Below, in pieces: positions 46,401 through 54,106 of a stretch of DNA of 64,000 bases. A program made the translations under genes and the position numbers. This DNA comes from Leptofilum sp965223525 (GTDB lineage Bacteria > Chloroflexota > Anaerolineae > Promineifilales > Promineifilaceae), in assembly GCF_965223525.1 (NCBI RefSeq), contig NZ_CBDCWX010000005.1, positions 558,001 to 622,000 on the forward strand, written 5' to 3'. A model generated the notes under the pieces. The model was not told the DNA's origin. It saw only the letters and a list, made by a program, of their open reading frames with translations, and ran no database searches. How positions within the stretch are numbered: position 1 is the stretch's first letter; every line of letters begins with the position of its first letter.

Positions 46401-46656
46401 TGCCCAGATCAGGAGCCAGCTTATCCAGCATTTGCCGCAGCCGGTGCAATGTTTGGCGCAGGTTGCGGCGGGCATCTTCGTCTGACCAATCTGGCCAGAG
46501 CAGGGTAGCCAGCAGTTCACGGCGAAACGGCCGTCCCCCATTCATTGCTAAATAAGCCAGCAATGCCCGCATCTTATCTGTGCGAAATTGGGTCACGGCT
46601 TCGCCAGCAACAGACGCTGCAAAGCCACCAAACAACCTTAAATCAAGCTGGATCAT
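43441..46656 (-). CDS. BTAD-STAND-TPR transcriptional regulator (SARP/AfsR/MalT-like)
   Basis: 1071 residues. N-terminal winged-helix plus BTAD region (about 1-255: LRLFGGFAASVAG, RRELLATLLWPDW, LAPWRESAHRQLMQLY). Next a STAND NTPase with Walker A GSGGVGKT (about 307-314) and Walker B LLVCDNFE. The C-terminal 450 residues are about ten TPR repeats (for example LGNIYTAQSDANQALDHFQQ). It should bind DNA when its TPR part senses a partner. It is divergent from a small gene at 46745. Confidence 0.9.
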   Translation of the reverse strand: MIQLDLRLFGGFAASVAGEAVTQFRTDKMRALLAYLAMNGGRPFRRELLATLLWPDWSDEDARRNLRQTLHRLRQMLDKLAPDLGKDLFTTTRQTVQLNGTAVSLDVTHFQHHLQAIETHAHTSLQSCTHCLAQMQQAAALYQGDLLAGFNVKDAFPFEEWLIMQREQHQQQMLELLDKLALTFTQQGDYGQAQRYANQQVSLAPWRESAHRQLMQLYMLQDQRSKALAQYESCRTLLMQELAVEPSAETTQLWQQIKEDRFQTAVSPSTIIYGFPAQLTPFIGRQEIVAQIMTQLADASCRLLTLIGSGGVGKTRLSIQVGQVLAHAPQRFKDGAYFIPLAAVTDEAMLVTMITQSLGIRLTEQMPPKQQLLTYLQDKAILLVCDNFEQILPGAALLGEIVAQAPQVQLLVTSRQPLNLHAEWRQIIGGLDYSQGESSEAVRFFQRSARRVAPYFQWRDEDLTAVLELCRLVDGLPLALELAAAWTRLMDCPTILRETQKSLDFLASPLDDFPERHQSIRAVLNQSWQMLPTRLQTILAQLTHFAGSFSLDAALIIVPDLSMLDLATLLDRSLLQWQPNGRYTLHELLRQFTTQQLTNAPRSIAQQHSHYYLSFLASQEVMLVGEQSPTAVAQIRHEVDNIHLAWHTAVAHRAWDSLQNSLESLATYYSLTGNLPELETLLNQTLKQIPVADAKPDFHGALLEKLAIIYTRQARYPEATATAQKLLALGSQQPTQALAMRAQIILGELHLLKGEYEAAMAAYETAVAYFTDTGNTARQAQLSNLLGHLEYLQGNFDLALAQHQQALVLSRELGNIVQQAKVLLDMGNIYTAQSDANQALDHFQQALDINQKINHRDGTARTLHSMGRIYLQQGKNDDALSCFQEALTLTEKMGLRRAVSLSLNSIGIVYKRQSRYAKATDYYQRALKINRELGVQAEIANNLSNLGNVYVHQKQYDLAESSFREAVQIAEAINHPEGLVGHLGNLAVLYKVRGDWQAAIPIFERAIPLARRLKAKYTLAYLLIVNGELLLDLERPSEAQSLATEGTELAESIHATALVARGEQLCQQLSE

Positions 46657-46744
46657 GCCCCCATTATACGAACAAAATGCTCGTTTTACTCTCCAAAATC
46701 ATTTGGGAACGATTTGGCTACGCAAGCTGATTAAAGTGGTGACC

Positions 46745-46945
46745 ATGTCTGGTAATGAAGGTGAGAAGAAAAAGGTGTCGAACTGGGCAGTGAACAATAA
46801 AGCGTTTTTAGTCCGGCTATGGCGTGATAGTGAAACAGCCCCCTGGCGCACTTCTATTACCCATGTGCAAACCAAAGAAACACAAACCTTTAGCACGGTT
46901 CCGGCACTTTTCCTTTACCTGCATGAGCAGATCAGTAAACAATAA
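46745..46945 (+). CDS. Small conserved-looking protein
   Basis: 66 residues, soluble, with LVRLWRDSETAPWRTSITHV and VPALFLYLHEQ. The pattern (Trp-Arg, then a threonine-rich strand, then an amphipathic helix) looks structured, but the function is unknown. It is divergent from the BTAD regulator with an 88-bp gap, so it may be its target or partner. The ribosome site is weak. Confidence 0.55.
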   Translation: MSGNEGEKKKVSNWAVNNKAFLVRLWRDSETAPWRTSITHVQTKETQTFSTVPALFLYLHEQISKQ

Positions 46946-47031
46946 GCAATATTCAGTAACTGCCAACTGCTTACTGACCCACCGATTACCAGCAAACCTT
47001 ATTGGCTTATTTCATTGAATGGAAGGTGCAT

Positions 47032-48825
47032 ATGAATGTGAAGAAAAAGTTATCGTACCTGTTGGCTGCGTTGGGACTGTTGCCCTTATTGATAGTTGGG
47101 TTATGGCAACGGCCGTTCCCAACTGCATCTGCAGAAACGGCAGCAACCAACTGTTACAACGTTTATTTGCCTATGATTATTAGCGGCAGCAACAACGCCA
47201 AGCCTGCTGCGCCAGATGGCGACATCCTCCCCCCGCAGCCCACAGGGAACGAATGCCCAACAGGCGATGCCTTCCCCGACTTCAACGGCGACGGCTACGG
47301 GGATTTGGCAATTGGTGTACCCGATGAAGACGTGCAGCAAGGGCTAAATTACGAAAATGCCGGGGCTGTCCACGTCATCTACGGCAGCGCCACGGGGCTA
47401 GAAGCCAATGTTGCTCTGGCCGTGGTAAATGACCAACTGTGGCATCGCGCCGTAGACGGCCTAGACGACATTGCGGTAGACACCGACGACGCCTTTGGTG
47501 CAGCGTTAGCCCTGGGCGACTTCAACAACGATGGCTTCGACGATTTGGCAATTGGCGTTCCCGGTTCAACAGTTAGTGGCGAAACGGCCGCAGGTGCGGT
47601 GCAGGTTCTATATGGCACCGCCGATGGCCTCACAACAGCAGACAGCCAAACCTGGACGCAAGATTCGGTTTTGATCATCGACGAAGCCAATCAGGATGAC
47701 AATTTTGGCGCGGCGCTCACCGCTGGCGACTATAACGGCGATGGTTTCAGCGATTTGGCTGTTGGTATTCCGAATGAAATGGTTGGTGGCGATGCCAACG
47801 CAGGTGCCGTGGCTATCATTTATGGTTCTGATGATGGTCTGCAAAGCACATGGATAACCGCCAACCCCGATGATTTCCTAACGCAAGATACCCCCGGCTT
47901 TTTGGCCTCACCTGCCGAAGCAAACGACCGCTTTGGCACGACGCTAACGACTGGCGACTTTAACGGCGACAACGTGGATGACCTGGCCGTAGGCACGCCC
48001 TTTGAAGAAAACGGGGCTGGCTTTTCTAATGCCGGTGCTGTGCAAATCTTCCTGGGCAGTAGCGACTATGGCATTGTGGACGAGTTCAACGGGGTGGTGA
48101 ATGCCATGCACATCCGTGCCGATACGGCAGGCGTAGACAACACTATGGAAGCTGGTGAATTCTTTGGCTACAGTCTATCTGCCGGAAACTTTGATGGCGA
48201 TGCCTACGACGATCTGGCTATCGGCACGCCCCATGAAACGCATGGAGCAGGTGCTGATGCGCTTCAGTTTGCTGGGGCAGTGAACATTGTTTATGGCTCA
48301 GCCAGTGGGCTAGACCCCGCAGCAGGTGCGCCCATCTTCCACCAGGATGTTGCCGGTATTAAGGGTGAAGCCGCCGAATTTGAGCTATTTGGCTTTCGCT
48401 TAACGGCCGCAGATTTTAACAATGATGGCTACACCGACCTGGCCGCAGGCGTGCCCTATGACAACGACCCAGCGGCTGGCATCATCCCAATTGGCTCAGT
48501 TCACATCCTGCGCGGCAGTGAAAATGGTCTCACTGAAGCGTTTGATCAGCAAATTTTTGACCCGGACAATCCAGAGGAAGATGACGCTTTTGGCTTTGCC
48601 GTAACGGCCGTAGATGCCAACGGCGATGGCTACCCGGAACTGGTCGTTGGCGCCTACTTAGATGACCCGGCTGGCGTAGCGGCAGACAATATCGGCTCCA
48701 TTTTCATCTTTACCAGCGATGGCGACGGCGTTGCACAATCCGACAACCAAACCTTTTACCAAGGGTATGGCGGGGTTGCTGGCGCACAAGAGAGTGATGA
48801 TCATATGGGTGAGAGTTTACCATAA
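47032..48825 (+). CDS. Secreted FG-GAP repeat (integrin-alpha-like) beta-propeller
   Basis: 597 residues. A signal peptide (about 1-35) and YLPMIISG motif precede seven FG-GAP repeats, each with a calcium loop such as DFNGDGYGDLAIGVP, DFNNDGFDDLAIGVP and DANGDGYPELVVGAY. Seven repeats would close one seven-bladed propeller. Such proteins bind ligands at the cell surface or in the matrix. GGAAGG lies five bases before the ATG at 47032. Confidence 0.9.
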   Translation: MNVKKKLSYLLAALGLLPLLIVGLWQRPFPTASAETAATNCYNVYLPMIISGSNNAKPAAPDGDILPPQPTGNECPTGDAFPDFNGDGYGDLAIGVPDEDVQQGLNYENAGAVHVIYGSATGLEANVALAVVNDQLWHRAVDGLDDIAVDTDDAFGAALALGDFNNDGFDDLAIGVPGSTVSGETAAGAVQVLYGTADGLTTADSQTWTQDSVLIIDEANQDDNFGAALTAGDYNGDGFSDLAVGIPNEMVGGDANAGAVAIIYGSDDGLQSTWITANPDDFLTQDTPGFLASPAEANDRFGTTLTTGDFNGDNVDDLAVGTPFEENGAGFSNAGAVQIFLGSSDYGIVDEFNGVVNAMHIRADTAGVDNTMEAGEFFGYSLSAGNFDGDAYDDLAIGTPHETHGAGADALQFAGAVNIVYGSASGLDPAAGAPIFHQDVAGIKGEAAEFELFGFRLTAADFNNDGYTDLAAGVPYDNDPAAGIIPIGSVHILRGSENGLTEAFDQQIFDPDNPEEDDAFGFAVTAVDANGDGYPELVVGAYLDDPAGVAADNIGSIFIFTSDGDGVAQSDNQTFYQGYGGVAGAQESDDHMGESLP

Positions 48826-48836
48826 TTAGGAACTAA

Positions 48837-48892
48837 GTAATTGGGTAATTGAGTAATTTAGGCAGTGTCCAATTACCCAATTACTCAATTAC
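48837..48892. repeat. AATTACCC/AATTACTC inverted repeat
   Basis: Two 22-bp arms (48837-48858 and 48871-48892) made of GTAATTGGG/GTAATTGAG words pair with two mismatches. It lies just after the FG-GAP gene and could act as a terminator. A partial copy of the word occurs at about 26627-26650. Confidence 0.7.
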
Positions 48893-48917
48893 AAAATCAT
48901 ATAAACAGGAATGAATC

Positions 48918-50705
48918 ATGAAACGCATTTTTCTTTTATTACTCACTTTGGGATTTCTAGCCTTGGCAGCCTGTTCCCCAGATTATGAGGCAGTGGCAGA
49001 TTTACCGACAGCAACAGCAGCACCCAGCCAAACCAGCACGGTGTTGCCAACAGAAACGGCCGTACCCACCCAAACCAGCACCGCAGCTCCAACGTTTACA
49101 CCTCAGCCAACAGAAACGGCCGTGCCGCCAACAGCTACAGCCACACCCACGCCGACGATGGTTCCGGTAACGGCCGTATATCAAGACAACGGCACCGTCA
49201 CCCTGGATGGCAAAGTGATTTTTGACATTGAAGCCGAAAGCATCCCGTGCTTCCCAGACATCCCCACCGAGATAATATACGCACCCACCAATGAGCATTT
49301 CCTGGTCATCCCAGCGTGCATTGAGGGAGATAACTTTCTCTACCTCTTCAAGGCAGATGGCACAGAAAAACAGCTCATCACCGAACCGTGGGATTTTCTC
49401 AACTTCAACAATGTCACCTGGGCTGAGGATGGGCAATCATTTGTCTACGAACGCATCAACTCTTGCTGCCTCACCCCACCCGACGATGCCCCACCACCTG
49501 GGTTAGTGCGATATGATTTAGCCACGGGAGAAAAACAGCTTGTAGATGAAAATGGTTTCGCCATTTACAACGATATAAGTGGCATTTGGCTATTGCCATT
49601 AGACAATAGCCAATCTCCCCCGGTTGCCAGTGCGCCCAGACAAATTGTTGCCGCTGCAGGCATCACCCGCATGTCGGTTTCGCCGGATGGGCAGCATATT
49701 GCCTATGTTGTCAGCGACGGTGCAGAAAATAAGTTAGGTGTTGTTACCCCATCTGGCGATGGCAAGATTTTGGTTGATTTAGCCACATTGCCTTACCCTA
49801 CCGAATTCCGATATGCCAACGTCATTTACCAATTTACCTGGTTACCGGATAGCCAAACGATCGCCTTTAACACGCTAAAAAGAAGTTTAGATTCAGGATT
49901 TGTTGAAGACCGGGCAGATTTATGGCTGATAACCACAGATGGCGCGTTAACAGAGAAATTTCCTACCGGTACAGCAGGCTACACGTTTGCCCTTTCCCCA
50001 GATGGGACACAGCTCCTTTTTGGCAATCTGGAAAATATTATTCGTATCAATCTTGATGGCAGTCAGGCAGAAGAGGTGCTGACTTTCCCGTATGTTATCA
50101 CCTACAGCGAGTTTGAATGGGCCCCTTTAGCCCAATGGTCACCCGATGGCGCGCAAGCGTATGTAGACATTGCACCGATCAACAGTGTGCTAGAAGAGGC
50201 AGCCAGCACACTGTACCAAATTCCGGCAACGGGTACGGCCGTTGCGCTAGGTTCCATCAACAATCCCAGTCTATACCCGCCTCCCAGTTGGAACCACGAC
50301 GCAAGCTATTTAGGCTATGTCCTGGAAGAACGCGTAGAGCACACGGTAACGGAACACCTGGTTCTGACCGACGGAGATGGCAGCAATCCAACAACATTTG
50401 GGGCTGCCGACTCCATATCAGTGGCTGGCTGGAATGAAGCCGGGACTCATTTTTTGTACAGTGGGGCTTTGTACGTCAGCGACAATCTGAATTTTCTGGG
50501 CATTGCCCAACCAAACCAATCCGGCCTAGAGGCCTTGCTAGACGGCAAAGTAGGCAGATTAATGTGGCTAAACAACAGTTCGTACATGATCGCAATTGGC
50601 AGCATGGGCGAGTGGGAGTTGTTTATTGGTGATTTGGCGGGGAATCTAAATCGTGTGGGTGAAACGGCCGTAGACCGCGTTTGGTTTGCCAGATGGTCTT
50701 CATAA
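48918..50705 (+). CDS. Lipoprotein with TolB/WD40-like beta-propeller
   Basis: 595 residues. A lipobox (LALAAC, Cys at about residue 20) gives a membrane-anchored protein. A Thr/Pro-rich linker (about 27-80) leads to a propeller with SPDG repeats: VSPDGQHIAYVV, LSPDGTQLLFGN, WSPDGAQAYVD. The linker codons include three ACGGCCGT copies (49056, 49116, 49170) read as Thr-Ala-Val. The role is unknown; it may present a binding surface outside the cell. Confidence 0.85.
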   Translation: MKRIFLLLLTLGFLALAACSPDYEAVADLPTATAAPSQTSTVLPTETAVPTQTSTAAPTFTPQPTETAVPPTATATPTPTMVPVTAVYQDNGTVTLDGKVIFDIEAESIPCFPDIPTEIIYAPTNEHFLVIPACIEGDNFLYLFKADGTEKQLITEPWDFLNFNNVTWAEDGQSFVYERINSCCLTPPDDAPPPGLVRYDLATGEKQLVDENGFAIYNDISGIWLLPLDNSQSPPVASAPRQIVAAAGITRMSVSPDGQHIAYVVSDGAENKLGVVTPSGDGKILVDLATLPYPTEFRYANVIYQFTWLPDSQTIAFNTLKRSLDSGFVEDRADLWLITTDGALTEKFPTGTAGYTFALSPDGTQLLFGNLENIIRINLDGSQAEEVLTFPYVITYSEFEWAPLAQWSPDGAQAYVDIAPINSVLEEAASTLYQIPATGTAVALGSINNPSLYPPPSWNHDASYLGYVLEERVEHTVTEHLVLTDGDGSNPTTFGAADSISVAGWNEAGTHFLYSGALYVSDNLNFLGIAQPNQSGLEALLDGKVGRLMWLNNSSYMIAIGSMGEWELFIGDLAGNLNRVGETAVDRVWFARWSS

Positions 50706-50713
50706 ATGAGATG

Positions 50714-51292
50714 TTACGTAAATCGATCTCGGAAGTCCGGCACCTCATCCGCATCTGGCATGGTGGTAATCACTTCCCGGCAATGTTCCAACCAGCTTAC
50801 GTAGGCTTGCTCCAGTGCCAGACCAAAATCTAGCGTCAGGTGCTGCAACGCCAGCCAGCGGTCATCCGGGCGGGATTCCACAGGCGGAATAGGAATCTGG
50901 CTAAAGACGGCGAACTTAGTCTGGTGAACTTCTAGCCGTTGCTCAACAACCCGCAGCAAATCGTCGCGCGGTAACTCTTGCCCAAAAAAGAGCTGCACCA
51001 GCAGCGGGTCGCGCAGCGTTGGCACAGCTTGATCTGACTTTAACCATTCCATTAGTGCCGCCTGCCCTGCTGGCGTGATGGCATACACTTTGCGATCCGG
51101 CCGTTCTACTTGCGCCTGCACCGTTACCGTGACCAATCCATCTTCGGCCAATTTGTTCAGCGTGCGGTAGATTTGGCTCTGGTCGGCTGGCCAAAAGCGG
51201 TACACCGTGGCGTCAAACGCCTGGTGCTTCAAATCGTAGCCCGTCATGGGCATCACGTTCAAAATCCCTAAAATTGCAAATCGCAAAGACAT
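50714..51292 (-). CDS. PadR-family transcriptional regulator
   Basis: 192 residues. The N-terminal winged helix has LRFAILGILNVMPMTGYDLK, then WPADQSQIYRTLNKLAEDGLVT and YAITPAGQAALMEWL, all typical of PadR. The C-terminal half is a helical dimerisation region. PadR proteins repress genes until a small molecule binds. The DUF998-like membrane protein gene lies upstream in the same direction and may be its target. Confidence 0.92.
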   Translation of the reverse strand: MSLRFAILGILNVMPMTGYDLKHQAFDATVYRFWPADQSQIYRTLNKLAEDGLVTVTVQAQVERPDRKVYAITPAGQAALMEWLKSDQAVPTLRDPLLVQLFFGQELPRDDLLRVVEQRLEVHQTKFAVFSQIPIPPVESRPDDRWLALQHLTLDFGLALEQAYVSWLEHCREVITTMPDADEVPDFRDRFT

Positions 51293-51320
51293 TGATTACG
51301 CTTCCTCGGAAATTATTTTG

Positions 51321-51340
51321 CCACAGAGAACACAGAGGAA
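51321..51340. repeat. CACAGAG word repeat
   Basis: CCACAGAGAACACAGAGG contains two spaced ACAGAG words in the 70-bp gap between the PadR and DUF998-like genes. I treat it as another dispersed word-type repeat; support within this window is limited to one copy. Confidence 0.35.
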
Positions 51341-51362
51341 AAAGAGAGCTGTTGGTTTTCAT

Positions 51363-51992
51363 TCATGGCGTTGAGCTTGTCGTCGTTTCAGGATTAACTG
51401 CTGTTTGATTGCCAGGCTCATTGTGACATAGTTCTAGCCCATACCAAAGATAGGCAATGGCAAACATTATGCGTTGCAGCAACCCATCCCAATCGGGCAA
51501 CAAGCTCATGGACAAGGGGATGACCACCGATGCGGCTACGGCCACCATATCCAACAGTCGCATCTTAGATTGCCACGGCCGTTTCCACCATCTTAGCGTA
51601 ATCCCCAAAGCAAAGGCAAAACCCATCGCCGAGGCAGCAAAAGAGTGCAACCAATCTTCAACCGGGTCAAAAGGTAGCTCTGGCAACCACGGTTTCGATG
51701 AAAATACGGCCGCGCCCACTATCAACACCCCAAAGGCAAGGTGCGGTAAGCGAACCGGTTGAGACCACTGCTCCCGCAGCAGCACCGAGAGCCAAATCAC
51801 TGTCAGCCCCAAAATCATGAAGCCCAGCCGAGCCAGCCACGCCCCCTCTACCCCCTGCGCCGCCGATTCACTGGTGGTGTGCTGCAGCCAATCGTAGCTG
51901 GGTGGCATTTGGCGCGGCGCCAGCAGCAGGGTCAAAGCAGAGAAAATGAGGAGGGAAACGGCCGTTTCTCGCTGCCAGGATAGGTAATTCAT
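51363..51992 (-). CDS. DUF998-like integral membrane protein
   Basis: 209 residues with six likely membrane helices, SYDWLQHTTSESAAQG in the first outer loop, and WLHSFAASAMGFAFALG later. The pattern fits the DUF998/frataxin-independent family of six-helix proteins of unknown role, though the match is by eye. It is followed by PadR and preceded by a perfect inverted repeat. Confidence 0.75.
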   Translation of the reverse strand: MNYLSWQRETAVSLLIFSALTLLLAPRQMPPSYDWLQHTTSESAAQGVEGAWLARLGFMILGLTVIWLSVLLREQWSQPVRLPHLAFGVLIVGAAVFSSKPWLPELPFDPVEDWLHSFAASAMGFAFALGITLRWWKRPWQSKMRLLDMVAVAASVVIPLSMSLLPDWDGLLQRIMFAIAYLWYGLELCHNEPGNQTAVNPETTTSSTP

Positions 51993-52020
51993 TACAAAAC
52001 TCCCCCTTCATAAATAGTTC

Positions 52021-52060
52021 GTATTGCGTATTCCGTCAACTTCTACGGAATACGCAATAC
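52021..52060. repeat. Perfect 16-bp inverted repeat (ATACGCAAT family)
   Basis: GTATTGCGTATTCCGT (52021-52036) and ACGGAATACGCAATAC (52045-52060) are exact complements with an 8-base loop. It lies upstream of the DUF998-like gene. Related words are inside the gene at 19636-23985. Confidence 0.85.
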
Positions 52061-52207
52061 AAATATATAAGACAAGTCCAGTACTATTTTGTGTAGGATA
52101 TGTTTCAACTGTAGTGAGGAATGTCATATAGCGGGGGGTGGTTTGTCATTTGGGGTGGAGGAGGTGGGAAACGGCCGTATCGCCAGCCATGCTATAATCC
52201 TCCCACT

Positions 52208-52954
52208 ATGGTTAAACTCGATTTACATTACGTTGAACCCCGCCTGGTAGATTTGTACGACATTGAAAATCCGCGCGGGGCTGATACTGATTTTTACGTC
52301 CAGCTTGCGGCCGAACTGGATGCCCGCACCATCCTGGATTTAGGCTGTGGCACGGGTTTGTTTACCAGGGAATTGGCGATGGTAGACGGCCGTACCGTAT
52401 TAGGCGTAGACCCAGCCAGCGCCATGCTCGCTTACGCCCGCCGCCAGCCGGGTGCCGAGCAAGTACGATGGGTCGAAGGCACGTCCAAAAGGTTAGGTAC
52501 ACCCCAAGCAGACCTGCTCATTATGACCAGCCACGTCGCCCAAGTCTTCTTGGATGATGCGAAGTGGGACGACACCCTGCGCGACATTTACAAGGCACTC
52601 CGCCCCGGCGGCACTCTGGCCTTCGAGAGCCGCAATCCAGTCTATGAAGGATGGAAGCGGTGGAACCGCGAGGACTCATTTTTCCGGTATGAATCGCCGC
52701 ATGGGTTGATGGAAACGTGGGTGGAGGTAGTTGGGGTTGGAAACGGCCGTGTCCACTTCCAGGGACACAACATTTTCACAGCCACAGGGGAGAAGCTGGT
52801 GGTAGACAGCAAACTGCGCTTCCGTACCCAAGCAGAGCTAACCAGTTCGCTGCAAAATGCCGGTTTCACCATTGAACATCTCTATGGCAATTGGGATCGC
52901 AGCCCATTCCTCCCCACCAGCCCGGAGATGATTTTTGTCGCTCGGCGTAACTAA
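52208..52954 (+). CDS. Class I SAM-dependent methyltransferase
   Basis: 248 residues. SAM-binding motif ILDLGCGTGLFTREL (about 41-55), an acidic VLGVDPAS motif, and RPGGTLAFESRNP are typical of class I small-molecule methyltransferases. The substrate is not evident. The ATG at 52208 is chosen because the longer frame from 52121 contains a Gly/Trp-rich stretch with no family similarity. Confidence 0.88.
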   Translation: MVKLDLHYVEPRLVDLYDIENPRGADTDFYVQLAAELDARTILDLGCGTGLFTRELAMVDGRTVLGVDPASAMLAYARRQPGAEQVRWVEGTSKRLGTPQADLLIMTSHVAQVFLDDAKWDDTLRDIYKALRPGGTLAFESRNPVYEGWKRWNREDSFFRYESPHGLMETWVEVVGVGNGRVHFQGHNIFTATGEKLVVDSKLRFRTQAELTSSLQNAGFTIEHLYGNWDRSPFLPTSPEMIFVARRN

Positions 52955-53005
52955 TGGTTTTCTCGCTGTTGACTTTGCCAAACAGTAATGATACATTGCT
53001 TATAT

Positions 53006-53020
53006 TGTACAAAACGTACA
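53006..53020. promoter_or_regulatory. TGTAC-N5-GTACA dyad, possible antitoxin operator
   Basis: TGTAC (53006-53010) and GTACA (53016-53020) form a perfect dyad 37 bp before the Phd-type antitoxin start. Phd/YefM proteins bind short palindromes with GTAC cores, so this is a fitting autoregulatory site. Confidence 0.5.
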
Positions 53021-53056
53021 GAATACCAACATTTTGAGTTTATAGAGGTATCAACT

Positions 53057-53341
53057 ATGGAAAAGTCAATCGGTGTTACAAAAGCGCGTGACCTGTTTCG
53101 GTCAATTATTGATGAAGTCCAATATCGAGGAGACAAGTATGTCATCAATCGTCATGGCAAACCGGCTGTGGCTGTTGTGCCTGTTGAAATTTACGAAAAT
53201 TGGAAAAAACAGCGTTCGCGGTTATTGGCACTTATCAACGAGGTACAGTCTGCCAATCCTGATGCCGAGCCTGACGAAGTAATGCAGGACGTGCTTGAAG
53301 CACAGCAAGCAATTCGGAACCAACAAAGCCACACTGAATAA
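53057..53341 (+). CDS. Phd/YefM-family antitoxin
   Basis: 94 residues. The N-terminal half is the Phd/YefM DNA-binding fold: IGVTKARDLFRSIIDEV, then YVINRHGKPAVAVVPVEIY. The C-terminal part would neutralise the toxin. The ATG at 53057 has GAGG eight bases upstream. The PIN gene follows after eight bases. Confidence 0.88.
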   Translation: MEKSIGVTKARDLFRSIIDEVQYRGDKYVINRHGKPAVAVVPVEIYENWKKQRSRLLALINEVQSANPDAEPDEVMQDVLEAQQAIRNQQSHTE

Positions 53342-53349
53342 TCTTAGTT

Positions 53350-53949
53350 ATGCGTATCGTCCTTGATGCCAACATCTATATCAGTTCATTGATCACTCGA
53401 CGGGGAAATCCGACAACGATCATCCAAAAATGGTTAGCAGGCGAGTTTGATGTGCTTCTTTCTCAGCCGATTGTAGATGAGGTGTTGCGAGTTACCGCCT
53501 ACGAGCGTCTACAGAAGAAGTACGAGAAAATTCGTGAAAACCGTCTTGAATTTGTAGAACTAATTTCTGAACAAGGAATCTGGACAGAGCCAGTAGAAAA
53601 ATTGACCGTTATCACCGCAGACGAGTCGGACAACCGCTACCTTGAATGTGCCGTTGCGGGGAGTGCTGCTTATATTGTTTCTGGAGACAATCATTTATTG
53701 AATATTGGCAGCTACAGAGGAATAAATATCCTGACCCTGCTGCATTTTTGGCTTTGTTGGAGATGGAAGGCGGTTAGATACGGCCGTTTACTAATTTACT
53801 TCCAGGTTTGCTTGCAAAGGGGGCTTTTGCCAAAACCAGGCCATCCATTGATGGTAGGAAACGCCCTTTTGCTTTTGATAAGACCAAATGCCCGCCTCAA
53901 GGCGATGGCGATCCCAAAAGCGTCGGCGTACCCACTGGATTTTGCCTGA
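53350..53949 (+). CDS. PIN-domain toxin (COG1569-like), probably frameshifted at its C-terminus
   Basis: Up to about residue 129 this is a PIN RNase: D6 in VLDANIYISSL, E43 in IVDEVLR, and ITADESDNRYLECA with later Asp residues. Families of this kind end ILTPxxFLxLL. Here the frame reads ILTLLHFWLCW, but shifting by one base at 53736 gives ILTPAAFLALLEMEGG with stop at 53775-53777. One C seems to be missing, so the true end was 53777, and the present frame continues 57 codons into unrelated sequence antisense to the next gene. The catalytic residues are intact; activity is uncertain. Confidence 0.75.
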   Translation: MRIVLDANIYISSLITRRGNPTTIIQKWLAGEFDVLLSQPIVDEVLRVTAYERLQKKYEKIRENRLEFVELISEQGIWTEPVEKLTVITADESDNRYLECAVAGSAAYIVSGDNHLLNIGSYRGINILTLLHFWLCWRWKAVRYGRLLIYFQVCLQRGLLPKPGHPLMVGNALLLLIRPNARLKAMAIPKASAYPLDFA

Positions 53950-54105
53950 CCAGAGCGCCGTACCATCCCCATCGAGAATGGTTAAGCGATCCCCATTTTT
54001 CAGAAAGATTGGTGTGTTCGTATCATCTGGCTGAAAGACGAAATCTATTCGGCCTTCCCAGCCCTGCTCCCAGTATGCGACCAATTCACCCTTCAATACA
54101 GACAT
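53791..54105 (-). CDS. Small hypothetical protein, downstream partner
   Basis: 104 residues; not recognised. It has GELVAYWEQGWEGRIDFVFQ and GDRLTILDGDGTALWSGKI, a beta-strand pattern rich in Trp. It starts right after the stop of the 54107-54373 gene (TGAaATG), with AGGA seven bases before, so the pair is coupled. The longer frame to 54147 would overlap that gene. The two-gene pair is beside toxin-antitoxin genes, which suggests but does not show a similar role. Confidence 0.65.
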   Translation of the reverse strand: MSVLKGELVAYWEQGWEGRIDFVFQPDDTNTPIFLKNGDRLTILDGDGTALWSGKIQWVRRRFWDRHRLEAGIWSYQKQKGVSYHQWMAWFWQKPPLQANLEVN

Positions 54106-54106
54106 T

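Noticed and set aside
52121..52207. N-terminal extension of the 52208 methyltransferase
   Set aside because: The added part is Gly/Trp-rich, non-homologous in type, and the ATG at 52208 starts a normal domain.
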